A stretch of 64,000 bases of DNA from Inquilinus sp042743185. Its GTDB lineage: Bacteria > Pseudomonadota > Alphaproteobacteria > DSM-16000 > Inquilinaceae. The stretch lies in contig NZ_JBHYMS010000037.1 in the NCBI RefSeq assembly GCF_042743185.1, positions 1-64,000 of the forward strand. Direction: 5' to 3'. The translations under genes were made by a program, and so were the position numbers. Positions 17,628-24,806 of the stretch are shown here, in pieces (position 1 is the stretch's first letter; each line of letters begins with the position of its first letter). A model generated the notes under the pieces. It worked only from the letters and a program-made list of their open reading frames with translations, did not search any database and was not told the origin of the DNA.

Positions 17628-18542
17628 ATGCCGCTGCCGCTGGACGGAAGGATCGCCCTGGTCGCGGGCGGGACCCGTGGGTGCGGGCGGGGGATCGCGG
17701 TGGAGCTCGGGGCGGCCGGCGCCACCGTCTACGTCACCGGGCGCAGCATCCGCGGGCAGGCTTCGGAATACCGGCGGCCGGAGACGATCGAGGAGACGGC
17801 GGAGCTGGTCTCGGCCGCCGGCGGCCGCGGCATCGCCGTGCAGGCCGACCATCTGGTGCCGGAACAGGTGGAGCGCCTGGTCGCCCGCATCCGGGGCGAG
17901 CAGGGGCGGCTCGACATCCTGGTGAACGACCTCTGGGGCGGCGAGACGCTGTTCGAGTGGAACAAGCCGGTGTGGGAGCACGATCTGCGGAACGGCCTGC
18001 GCCTGCTCCAGCTCGGCGTGCACACCCATCTGATCACGGCGCACTACGCCTTGCCGCTGCTGATCCGGCATCCCGGCGGCCTCTTGGTCGAGGTCACCGA
18101 CGGCACGGCGGAGTACAACGCCGACCACTACCGGCTGTCGCCCTTCTACGATCTCGCCAAGGTGTCGGTGAACCGGATGGCCTGGGCCCATGCCAAGGAC
18201 CTGGCGCCGCACGGTGCCACCTCGGTGTCGCTGACGCCGGGCTGGATGCGGTCGGAGATGATGCTCGAGGCCTACCAGGTCACCGAGGAGACCTGGCGCG
18301 ACGCGACGAAGATCCAGCCGCATTTCATCATCTCGGAGACGCCGCGCTTCACCGGCCGCGCCGTGGCGGCGCTGGCGGCCGACCCGGACCGGGCGCGGTG
18401 GAACGGCCGGTCCCTGTCCAGCGGCCAGCTGGCCCGGGTCTACGGCTTCACCGACCTCGACGGCTCGCAGCCCGACGCCTGGCGCTACGTGCCGGAGGTG
18501 CAGGACGCCGGCAAGCCGGCCGACGCCACCGGCTATCGCTAG
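17628..18542 (+). CDS. Short-chain dehydrogenase/reductase
   Basis: 304 residues; GAAGGAGGAG is an excellent ribosome binding site. The cofactor loop is GGTRGCGRGIAVELG and the next strand ends TGRS, which favours NADP. The catalytic Tyr and Lys are in FYDLAKVSVNRMA. The serine that usually precedes them is not obvious: the strand reads LLVEVTDGTAEY. The family includes uncharacterised oxidoreductases of 280-310 residues. An AT-rich inverted repeat upstream suggests regulated expression. The substrate is unknown. Confidence 0.85.
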   Translation: MPLPLDGRIALVAGGTRGCGRGIAVELGAAGATVYVTGRSIRGQASEYRRPETIEETAELVSAAGGRGIAVQADHLVPEQVERLVARIRGEQGRLDILVNDLWGGETLFEWNKPVWEHDLRNGLRLLQLGVHTHLITAHYALPLLIRHPGGLLVEVTDGTAEYNADHYRLSPFYDLAKVSVNRMAWAHAKDLAPHGATSVSLTPGWMRSEMMLEAYQVTEETWRDATKIQPHFIISETPRFTGRAVAALAADPDRARWNGRSLSSGQLARVYGFTDLDGSQPDAWRYVPEVQDAGKPADATGYR

Positions 18543-18609
18543 CGATTTCCGCCTGTCTCGCGGCCCGTCCAGGCGATAGCATCGCCCGACTCGAGCCCAG
18601 GGCAGGACC

Positions 18610-19374
18610 ATGACCGATACGCGCATCGTGACCGCCGCCGTTCTGGTGATCGGCGACGAGATCCTTTCCGGCCGCACCAAGGACGCCAATATGGGCTTCC
18701 TGGCCGAGCGGCTGACCGATCTCGGCATCAGCCTGCGCGAGGCGCGGGTGGTGGCGGACGACCCGGAGGAGATCGTGGCTGCGGTCAATGCGCTCAGGGC
18801 GCGCTACGACCATGTCTTCACCACCGGCGGCATCGGCCCGACGCATGACGACATCACCGCCGAATGCGTCGCCCGCGCCTTCGGCGTGCCCCTGCTGCGC
18901 CACCCCGAAGCGGTGCGGCGGCTGGAGGCGCATTACGAGGCCGGCCAGCTGAACGAGGCGCGGCTGCGCATGGCCAACGTGCCGGAGGGCGGCGTGCTGA
19001 TCGACAACCCGGTCAGCGCCGCGCCCGGCTTCCGCATCGGCAACGTCCATGTCATGGCCGGGGTGCCGCGGATCATGCAGGCGATGTTCGACGGCATCGC
19101 CCCGACGCTCGCCGGCGGCGACAAGGTGCTCAGCCGCACCGTGACCTGCGACCTCGGCGAAGGCGTGATCGCCGCCGGGCTCGGCGCCGTCGCCGCGGTC
19201 TATCCGGAGCTCTCGATCGGCAGCTACCCGTATTTCCGCGCCGGCAGGTTCGGCACCAGCCTGGTGCTGCGCGGCACCGATGCCGAAAAGCTGTCCACGG
19301 CCGCCGAGGCGGTGCGCTCCCTGGTGGTCTCGCTCGGCGGCACGGCGGGCCTCGATCCCGAGAAGAACGAGTAG
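18610..19374 (+). CDS. cinA: CinA-like molybdopterin-binding domain protein
   Basis: 254 residues with the MoaB/Mog fold: VLVIGDEILSGRTKDAN, FTTGGIGPTHDDITAE and a central PGFRIGNVHVMAGVPRIM. It lacks the C-terminal nicotinamide-nucleotide amidase domain of full CinA, as is usual for the short alphaproteobacterial form. Proteins of this form are called competence/damage-inducible protein A; the biochemical role of this domain alone is uncertain. Its 3' end overlaps a possible small gene on the other strand. Confidence 0.88.
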   Translation: MTDTRIVTAAVLVIGDEILSGRTKDANMGFLAERLTDLGISLREARVVADDPEEIVAAVNALRARYDHVFTTGGIGPTHDDITAECVARAFGVPLLRHPEAVRRLEAHYEAGQLNEARLRMANVPEGGVLIDNPVSAAPGFRIGNVHVMAGVPRIMQAMFDGIAPTLAGGDKVLSRTVTCDLGEGVIAAGLGAVAAVYPELSIGSYPYFRAGRFGTSLVLRGTDAEKLSTAAEAVRSLVVSLGGTAGLDPEKNE

Positions 19375-19520
19375 GCCAGCCCGATCAGGAGCGCGATGCC
19401 GAGCCAGGCGGCGAGGTAGAGCAGGCCGCGACCGTCCCAGCCGCGGCGCAGCACGGCCGGCGCCACCAGGATCAGGGCGGCGACCAGCCAGATCAGGTGG
19501 ATCCATTGGAAATCGCTCAT
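19224..19520 (-). CDS. Small two-helix membrane protein overlapping cinA
   Basis: 98 residues from the ATG at 19520. The first half contains two clear membrane segments (IHLIWLVAALILVAPAVL and LLYLAAWLGIALLIGLAYSF). The region up to about 19375 is outside cinA and shows coding-like third positions on this strand. The last 50 codons run antisense through the cinA 3' end and may be a chance extension after loss of an earlier stop. The true C-terminus is uncertain. Function unknown. Confidence 0.5.
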   Translation of the reverse strand: MSDFQWIHLIWLVAALILVAPAVLRRGWDGRGLLYLAAWLGIALLIGLAYSFFSGSRPAVPPSETTRERTASAAVDSFSASVPRSTRLVPNLPARKYG

Positions 19521-19604
19521 GTCCGGACAATGGGGGCCGATCCGTCCGCCGGCAAGCCGCATTCGGCTTGCGCGGCGGGCGGGGCCGGGCGATAGAGGCG
19601 CCGT

Positions 19605-19689
19605 GCGGACGTGGTGGAACCGGTAGACACAGCAGACTTAAAATCTGCGTCCTTCGGGAGTGCGGGTTCGAGTCCCGCCGTCCGCACCA
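19605..19689 (+). tRNA. tRNA-Leu (anticodon UAA)
   Basis: 85 bases including encoded CCA. The acceptor stem GCGGACG pairs with CGTCCGC; anticodon stem GCAGA/TCTGC encloses CTTAAAA, giving anticodon TAA at 19639-19641. A long variable arm (GTCCTTCGGGAGT) marks a class II tRNA, and the T arm GCGGGTTCGAGTCCCGC is canonical. It reads UUA, a rare codon in this genome. No integration site scar or integrase is visible beside it. Confidence 0.97.
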
Positions 19690-19705
19690 GCGCCGGTTTC
19701 GACCG

Positions 19706-19825
19706 TCAGGCCGTCATGGCGTGGCAGGATCGGGCGCAACGCCGGCAGGCGTCGACGCAGTCCCGCATGTCGCCGATGCGCTTGCAATCCGCGGCGCAGG
19801 CGGCGCAGCAGGAGTCCGGAACGCC
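19706..19825 (-). pseudogene. Remnant of a four-helix copper-binding (DUF326) protein
   Basis: An open stretch of 39 codons on the minus strand ends ...MRDCVDACRRCARSCHAMTA and has the spaced cysteines of the DUF326 four-helix copper-binding family (CCAACAADC, then CVDACRRCARSC). It is preceded directly by a stop codon (TGA at 19828-19826) with no start codon before the cysteine-rich part. Usual length is about 105-130 residues, so only the C-terminal third remains. It could alternatively be a fragment that starts at the internal ATG. Identification rests on the cysteine pattern only. Confidence 0.42.
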
Positions 19826-19933
19826 TCACGAGCGACCTCGCTTCGCGGATACCCTTGATCAACAGGGCGACCGGGCGATCGGTTCGGCGGCGGCTGGTTG
19901 ACTCCGCGACCCGCCGGACTGTTCCATGGCGTC

Positions 19934-20233
19934 ATGACGTCGCGACTGCCGATCCGCCTCGCCGTCCTGGTCGCCCTGATGGTGCCGGCCGGCGCCGTCA
20001 CGTCGTTGCCGGCCGCCGCGCAATGGCTCGGCCCGTATCTCGACTCGCAGCGCTACGACAATCTGCGGCGGCACCAGCAGCGCCTGCAGCAGAGGCGCGC
20101 GCAGCGGCCGCGCCAGACGGACCAGTCCCTGACGGCGCATCAGCGCGCCTGCGCCCAGCGTTACCGCAGCTACAACCCGGCGACGGACACCTACACCGTC
20201 CGACCCGGCGTCACGGCCCGCTGCCGGTTGTGA
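19934..20233 (+). CDS. BA14K family protein
   Basis: 99 residues from the ATG at 19934, which puts a clean signal peptide at the N-terminus (RLAVLVALMVPAGAVTSLPA, cut after AAA). The C-terminal BA14K-like domain is HQRACAQRYRSYNPATDTYT followed by a closing ARCRL; the two cysteines probably form a disulfide. BA14K of Brucella is an immunoreactive surface protein with lectin-like activity. The middle is Arg/Gln rich. Typical of alphaproteobacteria. Confidence 0.85.
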   Translation: MTSRLPIRLAVLVALMVPAGAVTSLPAAAQWLGPYLDSQRYDNLRRHQQRLQQRRAQRPRQTDQSLTAHQRACAQRYRSYNPATDTYTVRPGVTARCRL

Positions 20234-20297
20234 GCTGGATGGCGCCGCCGAATGTTGCGGATCGGCCGGCCGGGGCGCAGGCCCGGCCGCGAGGCGC

Positions 20298-21620
20298 CTA
20301 GAAGAACCTGTTCGCCGGCCGCGGCAAACCCAGATGGTCGCGCAGCGTCGTACCCTCGTACTCCTTTCGGAACAGGCCGCGGCGCTGCAGCTCCGGCACC
20401 ACCTGGTCGACGAAGTCGTCGAGGCCGCCGGGCAGGTAGGGGAACATCACGTTGAACCCGTCCGAGCCCTCGCCGTCGAGCCAGGCTTGCATCTCATCGG
20501 CGATCGTCGCCGGAGTGCCGACGAAGGCGAGGCCGGCATAACCGCCCAGGCGCTGGGCCAACTGGCGCACGGTCAGGCCCTCGCGCTCCGCCAGCTCCAG
20601 CACCCGCTCGCGGCCGGTCTTGCTGGCATTGGTCTCCGAGATCGGCGGCAACTTCGCGTCCGGGTCGAAGCCCGAGGCGTCGGTGCCCAGCGCGATCGAG
20701 AGGGACGCTATGGCGCTCTCATAATGGACGAGGCTATCTAGCTTCGCCCGTTTGGCCCGCGCCTCCTCGACCGTGTCGCCGACCACGACGAAGGCGCCGG
20801 GCAGGATCTTCAGATGATCGCGGTCGCGGCCGATCGCTTCCATCCGGCCCTTGACGTCGGCATAGAAGCGTTGGCCGGCGGCGAGGGTCGAGCCGGCGGC
20901 GAACACCATCTCCGCCGTCTCCGCCGCCAGCTGCCGGCCGGAGTCCGAGGCGCCGGCCTGTACGATCACCGGCCAACCCTGCGGCGGCCGGGCGATGTTC
21001 AGCGGCCCGCGCACCGACAGGTGCGGCCCCTTGTGGTCCAGCACATGCAGCTTCGCGGGATCGAAATAGATTCCGGCCTCGACGTCGCGGATGAAGGCGT
21101 CGTCGGCCCAGCTGTCCCACAGCCCGGTGACCACGTCGTAGAACTCGCGGGCGCGGTCGTAGCGCTCGCCATGCTCCATATGCTCCTCGAGGCCGAAGTT
21201 CAGCGCCGCGTCCGGGTTCGAGGTGGTGACGATGTTCCAGCCGGCGCGGCCGCCGCTGATGTGGTCCAGCGAGGCGAAGCGCCGGGCGATGTGGTAGGGC
21301 GCGTCGAAGGTGGTCGAGGCGGTGGCGACGAGGCCGATCCGCTCGGTCGCGCCGGCCAGGGCCGACAGCAGGGTGAAGGGCTCGAACGAGGTCACCGTGT
21401 GGCTGCGCTTCAGCGCCTCCACCGGCATGTTCAGCACGGCCAGGTGGTCGGCCATGAAGAAGGCGTCGAAGCGGCCGCGCTCCAGCGTCTGGGCGAAGCG
21501 CTTGAGATGGCCGAAGTTGAAGTTGGCGTCGAGGTAGGCGCCGGGATAGCGCCAGGCGCCGGTGTGGATGCTGGCCGGGCGCATGAAGGCGCCGAGATGC
21601 AGCTGGCGGTCACGACTCAA
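20298..21620 (-). CDS. NtaA/SnaA/DszA-family FMN-dependent monooxygenase
   Basis: 440 residues of the bacterial luciferase-like family that uses FMNH2 from a separate reductase. Signature segments: LGAFMRPASIHTGAWRYPGA at the start, GRFDAFFMADHLAVL, SGGRAGWNIVTTSNPDAALN and VIVQAGASDSGR. Relatives attack nitrilotriacetate, dibenzothiophene sulfone, dimethyl sulfide or other S/N organics. No flavin reductase or ABC transporter lies next to it, so the substrate is open. Confidence 0.88.
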   Translation of the reverse strand: MSRDRQLHLGAFMRPASIHTGAWRYPGAYLDANFNFGHLKRFAQTLERGRFDAFFMADHLAVLNMPVEALKRSHTVTSFEPFTLLSALAGATERIGLVATASTTFDAPYHIARRFASLDHISGGRAGWNIVTTSNPDAALNFGLEEHMEHGERYDRAREFYDVVTGLWDSWADDAFIRDVEAGIYFDPAKLHVLDHKGPHLSVRGPLNIARPPQGWPVIVQAGASDSGRQLAAETAEMVFAAGSTLAAGQRFYADVKGRMEAIGRDRDHLKILPGAFVVVGDTVEEARAKRAKLDSLVHYESAIASLSIALGTDASGFDPDAKLPPISETNASKTGRERVLELAEREGLTVRQLAQRLGGYAGLAFVGTPATIADEMQAWLDGEGSDGFNVMFPYLPGGLDDFVDQVVPELQRRGLFRKEYEGTTLRDHLGLPRPANRFF

Positions 21621-21849
21621 GGATCACCTCTCGCCCGACAGGGCGGGTTGCGGGCATGTCCTCGGCGGCGCGACGGCATTCTGGCCGGTAAGGGCCGGGC
21701 CGCGCAACAGAGATGCGATGCCCGCGCGAGAGCCGCGCATCGACCTGCTGCCCGCTCGATCGGGATGAGTTCGGGGCCGGATAGGATGGCCCTGGCGGGG
21801 TCCCCTTCCGGTTCTAAACACAATATTCAGTTGATTAATTTGCGATCTA

Positions 21850-21864
21850 GTTCACGATATGTTC
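21850..21864 (+). promoter_or_regulatory. LexA-type (SOS) box GTTC-N7-GTTC
   Basis: GTTC at 21850-21853, ACGATAT, GTTC at 21861-21864, one base before the ATG at 21866. It has the same position and nearly the same 20-base context as the box at 7180. Upstream sequence is AT-rich (CACAATATTCAGTTGATTAA near 21820-21838), which would suit a promoter. Confidence 0.65.
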
Positions 21865-21865
21865 C

Positions 21866-22651
21866 ATGGATGCGGCGCAGACCGATCAGGTGTCGGAGGC
21901 CCCGGCCGCTCCCCAGGAGGAGCGGGCGGCGCGGCATCTGCGCATGCTCGCCCGGGTGGCGGACGTCCACATGGAGATCGTCGAGGCCACCCGCACCGAG
22001 GCGGTCGAGGCGCCGCAGCCCGGCGTCGACTATTGCCAGCGGATCGCCGTCGTCACCCGCTCGCTGCGGCTGACCCTGCTCCTGGAGGAGAAATTCACCG
22101 GCCACCGCGAGGAGCGGCGCAAGGCCGCGGCGAAGCGCGAGTCGGCGCAGGAGGACCGGCACGCCCTGCGGGTGAAGCTGGCGATGCTGGCGGCGGCCCA
22201 TGAGGTCTCCAAGGACGAGGCGGAGATCGACCGCCGCGCCGCCGAGGTCTGCGAGCGGGTCAAGCGGCCGGAGGTGGTCGAGCTGATCGAGGCCAGCCGG
22301 CCGGAGGTCGCGGTGGCGGCGCTGTGCCGGCGCTGGGGCTTCCCGCCGCAGGTGGAGCGCTGGCTGGAGATGGCCGACGAGGCCATGGAGGATCTGGCTT
22401 CATCCCGCCGGAGGACGGTGAGGATGACGAGGGTCCGCCCGAGCCCCGCTCCGCCGGCAGCCGCAGGCCCAAGGCCCCGGACACAGGGTAACAGCGTAGG
22501 TTGGGTTCGCGTTGGCAAACCCAACATCCCGCCGCTACCGCGGCCCCCAATCCTGTTGGGTTCGCTGCCGCGAACCCAACCTACGAGATCCAGGTGTTTT
22601 TTGCCTCTCCCGCTTGCGGGAGAGGTCGGAGGCGCTTGCGCCTCCGGGTGA
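21866..22651 (+). CDS. Putative SOS-regulated protein, paralogue of the gene at 7196
   Basis: 261 codons, but only about 210 look native. Residues 20-80 are helical and align with the 7196 product (MLARVADVHMEIVEATRTEA, then TRSLRLTLLLEEKF). Residues 80-180 are charged helices (AAKRESAQEDRHALRV, AALCRRWGFPPQVERWL). From about residue 211 the frame runs straight through repeat A copy 4 and into repeat C, giving the artefact-like tail VGWVRVGKPNIP ... LLGSLPRTQPT. Either the original stop was lost by a frameshift near 22488 (an out-of-frame TAA lies at 22489-22491) or the repeat now encodes the C-terminus. Function unknown. Confidence 0.65.
   Translation: MDAAQTDQVSEAPAAPQEERAARHLRMLARVADVHMEIVEATRTEAVEAPQPGVDYCQRIAVVTRSLRLTLLLEEKFTGHREERRKAAAKRESAQEDRHALRVKLAMLAAAHEVSKDEAEIDRRAAEVCERVKRPEVVELIEASRPEVAVAALCRRWGFPPQVERWLEMADEAMEDLASSRRRTVRMTRVRPSPAPPAAAGPRPRTQGNSVGWVRVGKPNIPPLPRPPILLGSLPRTQPTRSRCFLPLPLAGEVGGACASG
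22495..22585. repeat. Double-hairpin repeat A, copy 4 (inside an open frame)
   Basis: 91 bp, the longest copy, with standard ends. Its first hairpin has one imperfect arm (GGCAAACCCAACA rather than GCGAACCCAACA). It is read in frame by the preceding LexA-box gene, which continues 66 bases beyond it. Confidence 0.9.
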
Positions 22652-22665
22652 GGGGCGGTTGTCGA
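22596..22665. repeat. Repeat C, copy 2
   Basis: Contains the T-run, GCCTCTCC, a small hairpin CCCGCTTGCGGG, then AGAGGTCGGAGGCGCTTGCG CCTCC and GTGAGGGG. It corresponds block for block with 7950-8036 but has the CGCTTGCG hairpin where the first copy carries a repeat-B palindrome. The preceding gene's frame stops inside it (22649-22651). Confidence 0.75.
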
Positions 22666-22721
22666 GGCCGGGATCACCCCACCCGGTCTCGCTGCGTGAG
22701 CCTGAGCTCATTCATGCCGCT

Positions 22722-23039
22722 CTAAGGCGGCGGGCGCAGCCAGGCCAGCAGCGACCGCGCGGCCGCCAGGCCCAGGACGATCATCGGCACCACCACGAGC
22801 AGCGCCAATTCGGCGACCAGCGCACCCGCCACCCCTCTGATGGCCAAAGCCGGCAGCGGATGATCGGACGGGCGGACGACCGTCACGCTGAAGACCCCCC
22901 ACGCCAGCGCCGTCGCGATCGTGACCAGCCGGATGGCCCAGCGATTCGGCATGAACAGCACGGTCAGGAGGCAGGCGGCCAGGACCAGCGGGTTCTTCAC
23001 CGTGGTCAGGAAGTGCAGGAAGATCTCGTGGGTCCCCAT
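22722..23039 (-). CDS. Small membrane protein, three to four helices
   Basis: 105 residues from the ATG at 23039. The frame is open up to an ATG at 23129, but that extra 30-codon part has lower third-position GC and an Arg-rich sequence, so the shorter form is preferred. Hydrophobic segments: NPLVLAACLLTVLFM, LVTIATALAWGVFSVTVV and a longer C-terminal stretch (ALVAELALLVVVPMIVLGLA). No family recognised. It is divergent from the HxlR regulator and may share its promoter region. Confidence 0.6.
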   Translation of the reverse strand: MGTHEIFLHFLTTVKNPLVLAACLLTVLFMPNRWAIRLVTIATALAWGVFSVTVVRPSDHPLPALAIRGVAGALVAELALLVVVPMIVLGLAAARSLLAWLRPPP

Positions 23040-23129
23040 CACGCCGATCTTGTGGCCCCGGGTCCCTCGAATCCATCGCAAACGGATGATGCCGGGACGG
23101 CGAGGGCTTTTCGGCGTTCGCTCGATCAT

Positions 23130-23163
23130 GTCACTTGCAAAATGATAGTGACCTATCTATATG
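23130..23163 (+). promoter_or_regulatory. Promoter and inverted-repeat operator of the HxlR/efflux operon
   Basis: GTCACT (23130-23135) and AGTGAC (23147-23152) form an inverted repeat with an 11-base spacer. It overlaps a plausible sigma-70 promoter: TTGCAA (23134-23139), 18 bases, TATATG (23158-23163). A second small palindrome, ATCATT-C-AATGAT, is at 23170-23182. These are probable binding sites for the HxlR regulator encoded at 23200, which would then control its own efflux operon. Confidence 0.55.
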
Positions 23164-23199
23164 ACGGATATCATTCAATGATGTCGACAAGGCATCGCC

Positions 23200-23706
23200 A
23201 TGCAGCGCAAGAGCTTCGGCACCACGCAATGCCCCGTCGCCCGCAGCCTCGAGCGGGTCGGCGAGTGGTGGAGCATCCTGATCCTGCGGGACGCCTATTA
23301 TGGCCTGACCCGCTTCGACGAGTTCCAGAAGAGCCTGGGCATCGCGCCCAGCATGCTGACCCGGCGGCTGAACAGCCTGGTCGAGGCCGGCCTGCTGGAG
23401 CGGCGGTGCTACAGCGAGAAGCCGCCACGCGACGAGTATGTGCTGACCGGGATGGGCCGGGACTTCCGGCCGGTGGTCTGGTCGCTGGTTGCCTGGGGCA
23501 ATCGCCATTTCGCCCCGGAGGGCGCCAGCGTCCAGCTGGTCGACCGCGCGACCGGCGCCGTTGCAGACCCGGTGCTGGTCGACCGTAACACCGGCCGCGA
23601 GATGACCTCGCATACCTTCCGGCCCGGCCCCGGCCCGGCTGCCGACGAGCGCATGCGGCGCAAGCTCGCCCAGGCAACCTTCGCCGCCCCGGAGGCCACG
23701 CCATGA
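23200..23706 (+). CDS. HxlR-family winged-helix regulator
   Basis: 168 residues. HxlR signature: CPVARSLERVGEWWSILILRDAYYG, with the wing RLNSLVEAGLLERRCYSEKP and the DEYVLTGMGRDF strand. The conserved N-terminal Cys (residue 10 or so), which serves as a redox or electrophile sensor in several family members, is present. The stop overlaps the start of the membrane-fusion protein gene by four bases (ATGA), so this is the first gene of an efflux operon. Confidence 0.9.
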   Translation: MQRKSFGTTQCPVARSLERVGEWWSILILRDAYYGLTRFDEFQKSLGIAPSMLTRRLNSLVEAGLLERRCYSEKPPRDEYVLTGMGRDFRPVVWSLVAWGNRHFAPEGASVQLVDRATGAVADPVLVDRNTGREMTSHTFRPGPGPAADERMRRKLAQATFAAPEATP

Positions 23707-24806
23707 ACGCCATCGTCCTCGACCGCGACGCCTCGACCCCGGTCCAGGCGCCCGTCGTGCGGAAGCCGCGGCTGACCAGGAAGCGCCTGGCCTTGTCCGG
23801 CGTGGCCCTGGCCATCCTCCTCGGCGGCGGCTGGTATGGCCACGATTGGTGGACGGTCGGCCGCTTCTTCGAGAGCACCGACGACGCCTATGTCGGCGGC
23901 AACATCACCGTGATCGCACCCAAGGTCGCCGGCTTCGTCGCCACCCTGGCGGTGACCGACAACCAGCCGGTCCATGCCGGCGATCTGCTGGTCCGGCTGG
24001 ACGACCGCGACTACCGGGCGGCGCTGGCCAAGGCCGAGGCCGCGGTGGCGCAGCAGAACGCGACCCTGGCCAATCTCGACGCCACGTACCGGCTGCAGCA
24101 GGCGGTGATCGCCCAGGCCCAGGCTGGCATCGCCGCTTCAGACGCCGAGATCGTGCGCACCCGCGACGACCAGACGCGCTACCAGCAGCTCTCGGCCCGG
24201 TCCTTCGCCTCGGTCCAGACCTTCCAGAAGGCCGATGCCGACCACAAGCAGGCGGTGGCCGACGGCCAGAAGGCCGAAGCCACGCTGCAGGCGGCGCAGC
24301 GCCAGCTCGACGTCATCGACACCCAGAAGCAGCAGGCGCGGGCGGCGCTGGCCGCGGCCGTCGCCGACCGCGACACGGCGCAGCTCAATCTCGGCTACAC
24401 CGAGATCCGGGCGCCGATCGACGGCACCATCGGCAACCGTGCCGCCCAGGAGGGCGCCTTCGCCACGGTGGGGTCGCAGCTGCTGTCGCTCGTGCCGGCC
24501 ACCGGCCTGTGGGTCGACGCCAATTTCAAGGAGACCCAGCTGGCGCAGATGCGCGCCGGCCAGGCGGCGACGGTGACGGCCGACGTGCTGCCGGGCGAGG
24601 TGTTCCACGGCCACGTCGCCAGCCTGGCGCCGGCCACCGGCGCCCAGTTCAGCGTGCTGCCGCCGGAGAACGCGACCGGCAACTTCACCAAGATCGTCCA
24701 GCGCGTGCCGGTGCGCATCCTGCTCGATGGCGACGCCTCGACGCTGGGCCGGCTGCGGCCCGGGCTGTCGGTGACCGCCAATGTCGACCAGCGGGAAGGG
24801 AAATGA
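23703..24806 (+). CDS. emrA: HlyD/EmrA-type membrane fusion protein
   Basis: 367 residues. One N-terminal membrane anchor (LALSGVALAILLGGGWYGHD) is followed by the periplasmic barrel entrance STDDAYVGGNITVIAPKVAG, a lipoyl domain with a long alpha-hairpin (residues 90-215, Gln/Ala-rich coiled coil) and the barrel segment GYTEIRAPIDGTIGN. It connects the EmrB-type pump encoded next to an outer-membrane channel. It overlaps the following gene by four bases (ATGA). No TolC-like gene is local. Confidence 0.9.
   Translation: MNAIVLDRDASTPVQAPVVRKPRLTRKRLALSGVALAILLGGGWYGHDWWTVGRFFESTDDAYVGGNITVIAPKVAGFVATLAVTDNQPVHAGDLLVRLDDRDYRAALAKAEAAVAQQNATLANLDATYRLQQAVIAQAQAGIAASDAEIVRTRDDQTRYQQLSARSFASVQTFQKADADHKQAVADGQKAEATLQAAQRQLDVIDTQKQQARAALAAAVADRDTAQLNLGYTEIRAPIDGTIGNRAAQEGAFATVGSQLLSLVPATGLWVDANFKETQLAQMRAGQAATVTADVLPGEVFHGHVASLAPATGAQFSVLPPENATGNFTKIVQRVPVRILLDGDASTLGRLRPGLSVTANVDQREGK

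Noticed and set aside
19560..19940. tRNA-Leu as an integration site of a genomic island
   Set aside because: No integrase, no repeated tRNA 3' end and no change of gene content near it.
21617..21823. Small cysteine-containing leader peptide upstream of the flavin monooxygenase gene
   Set aside because: The short frames have no ribosome site and no clear match to known sulfur-related leader peptides; left as non-coding.
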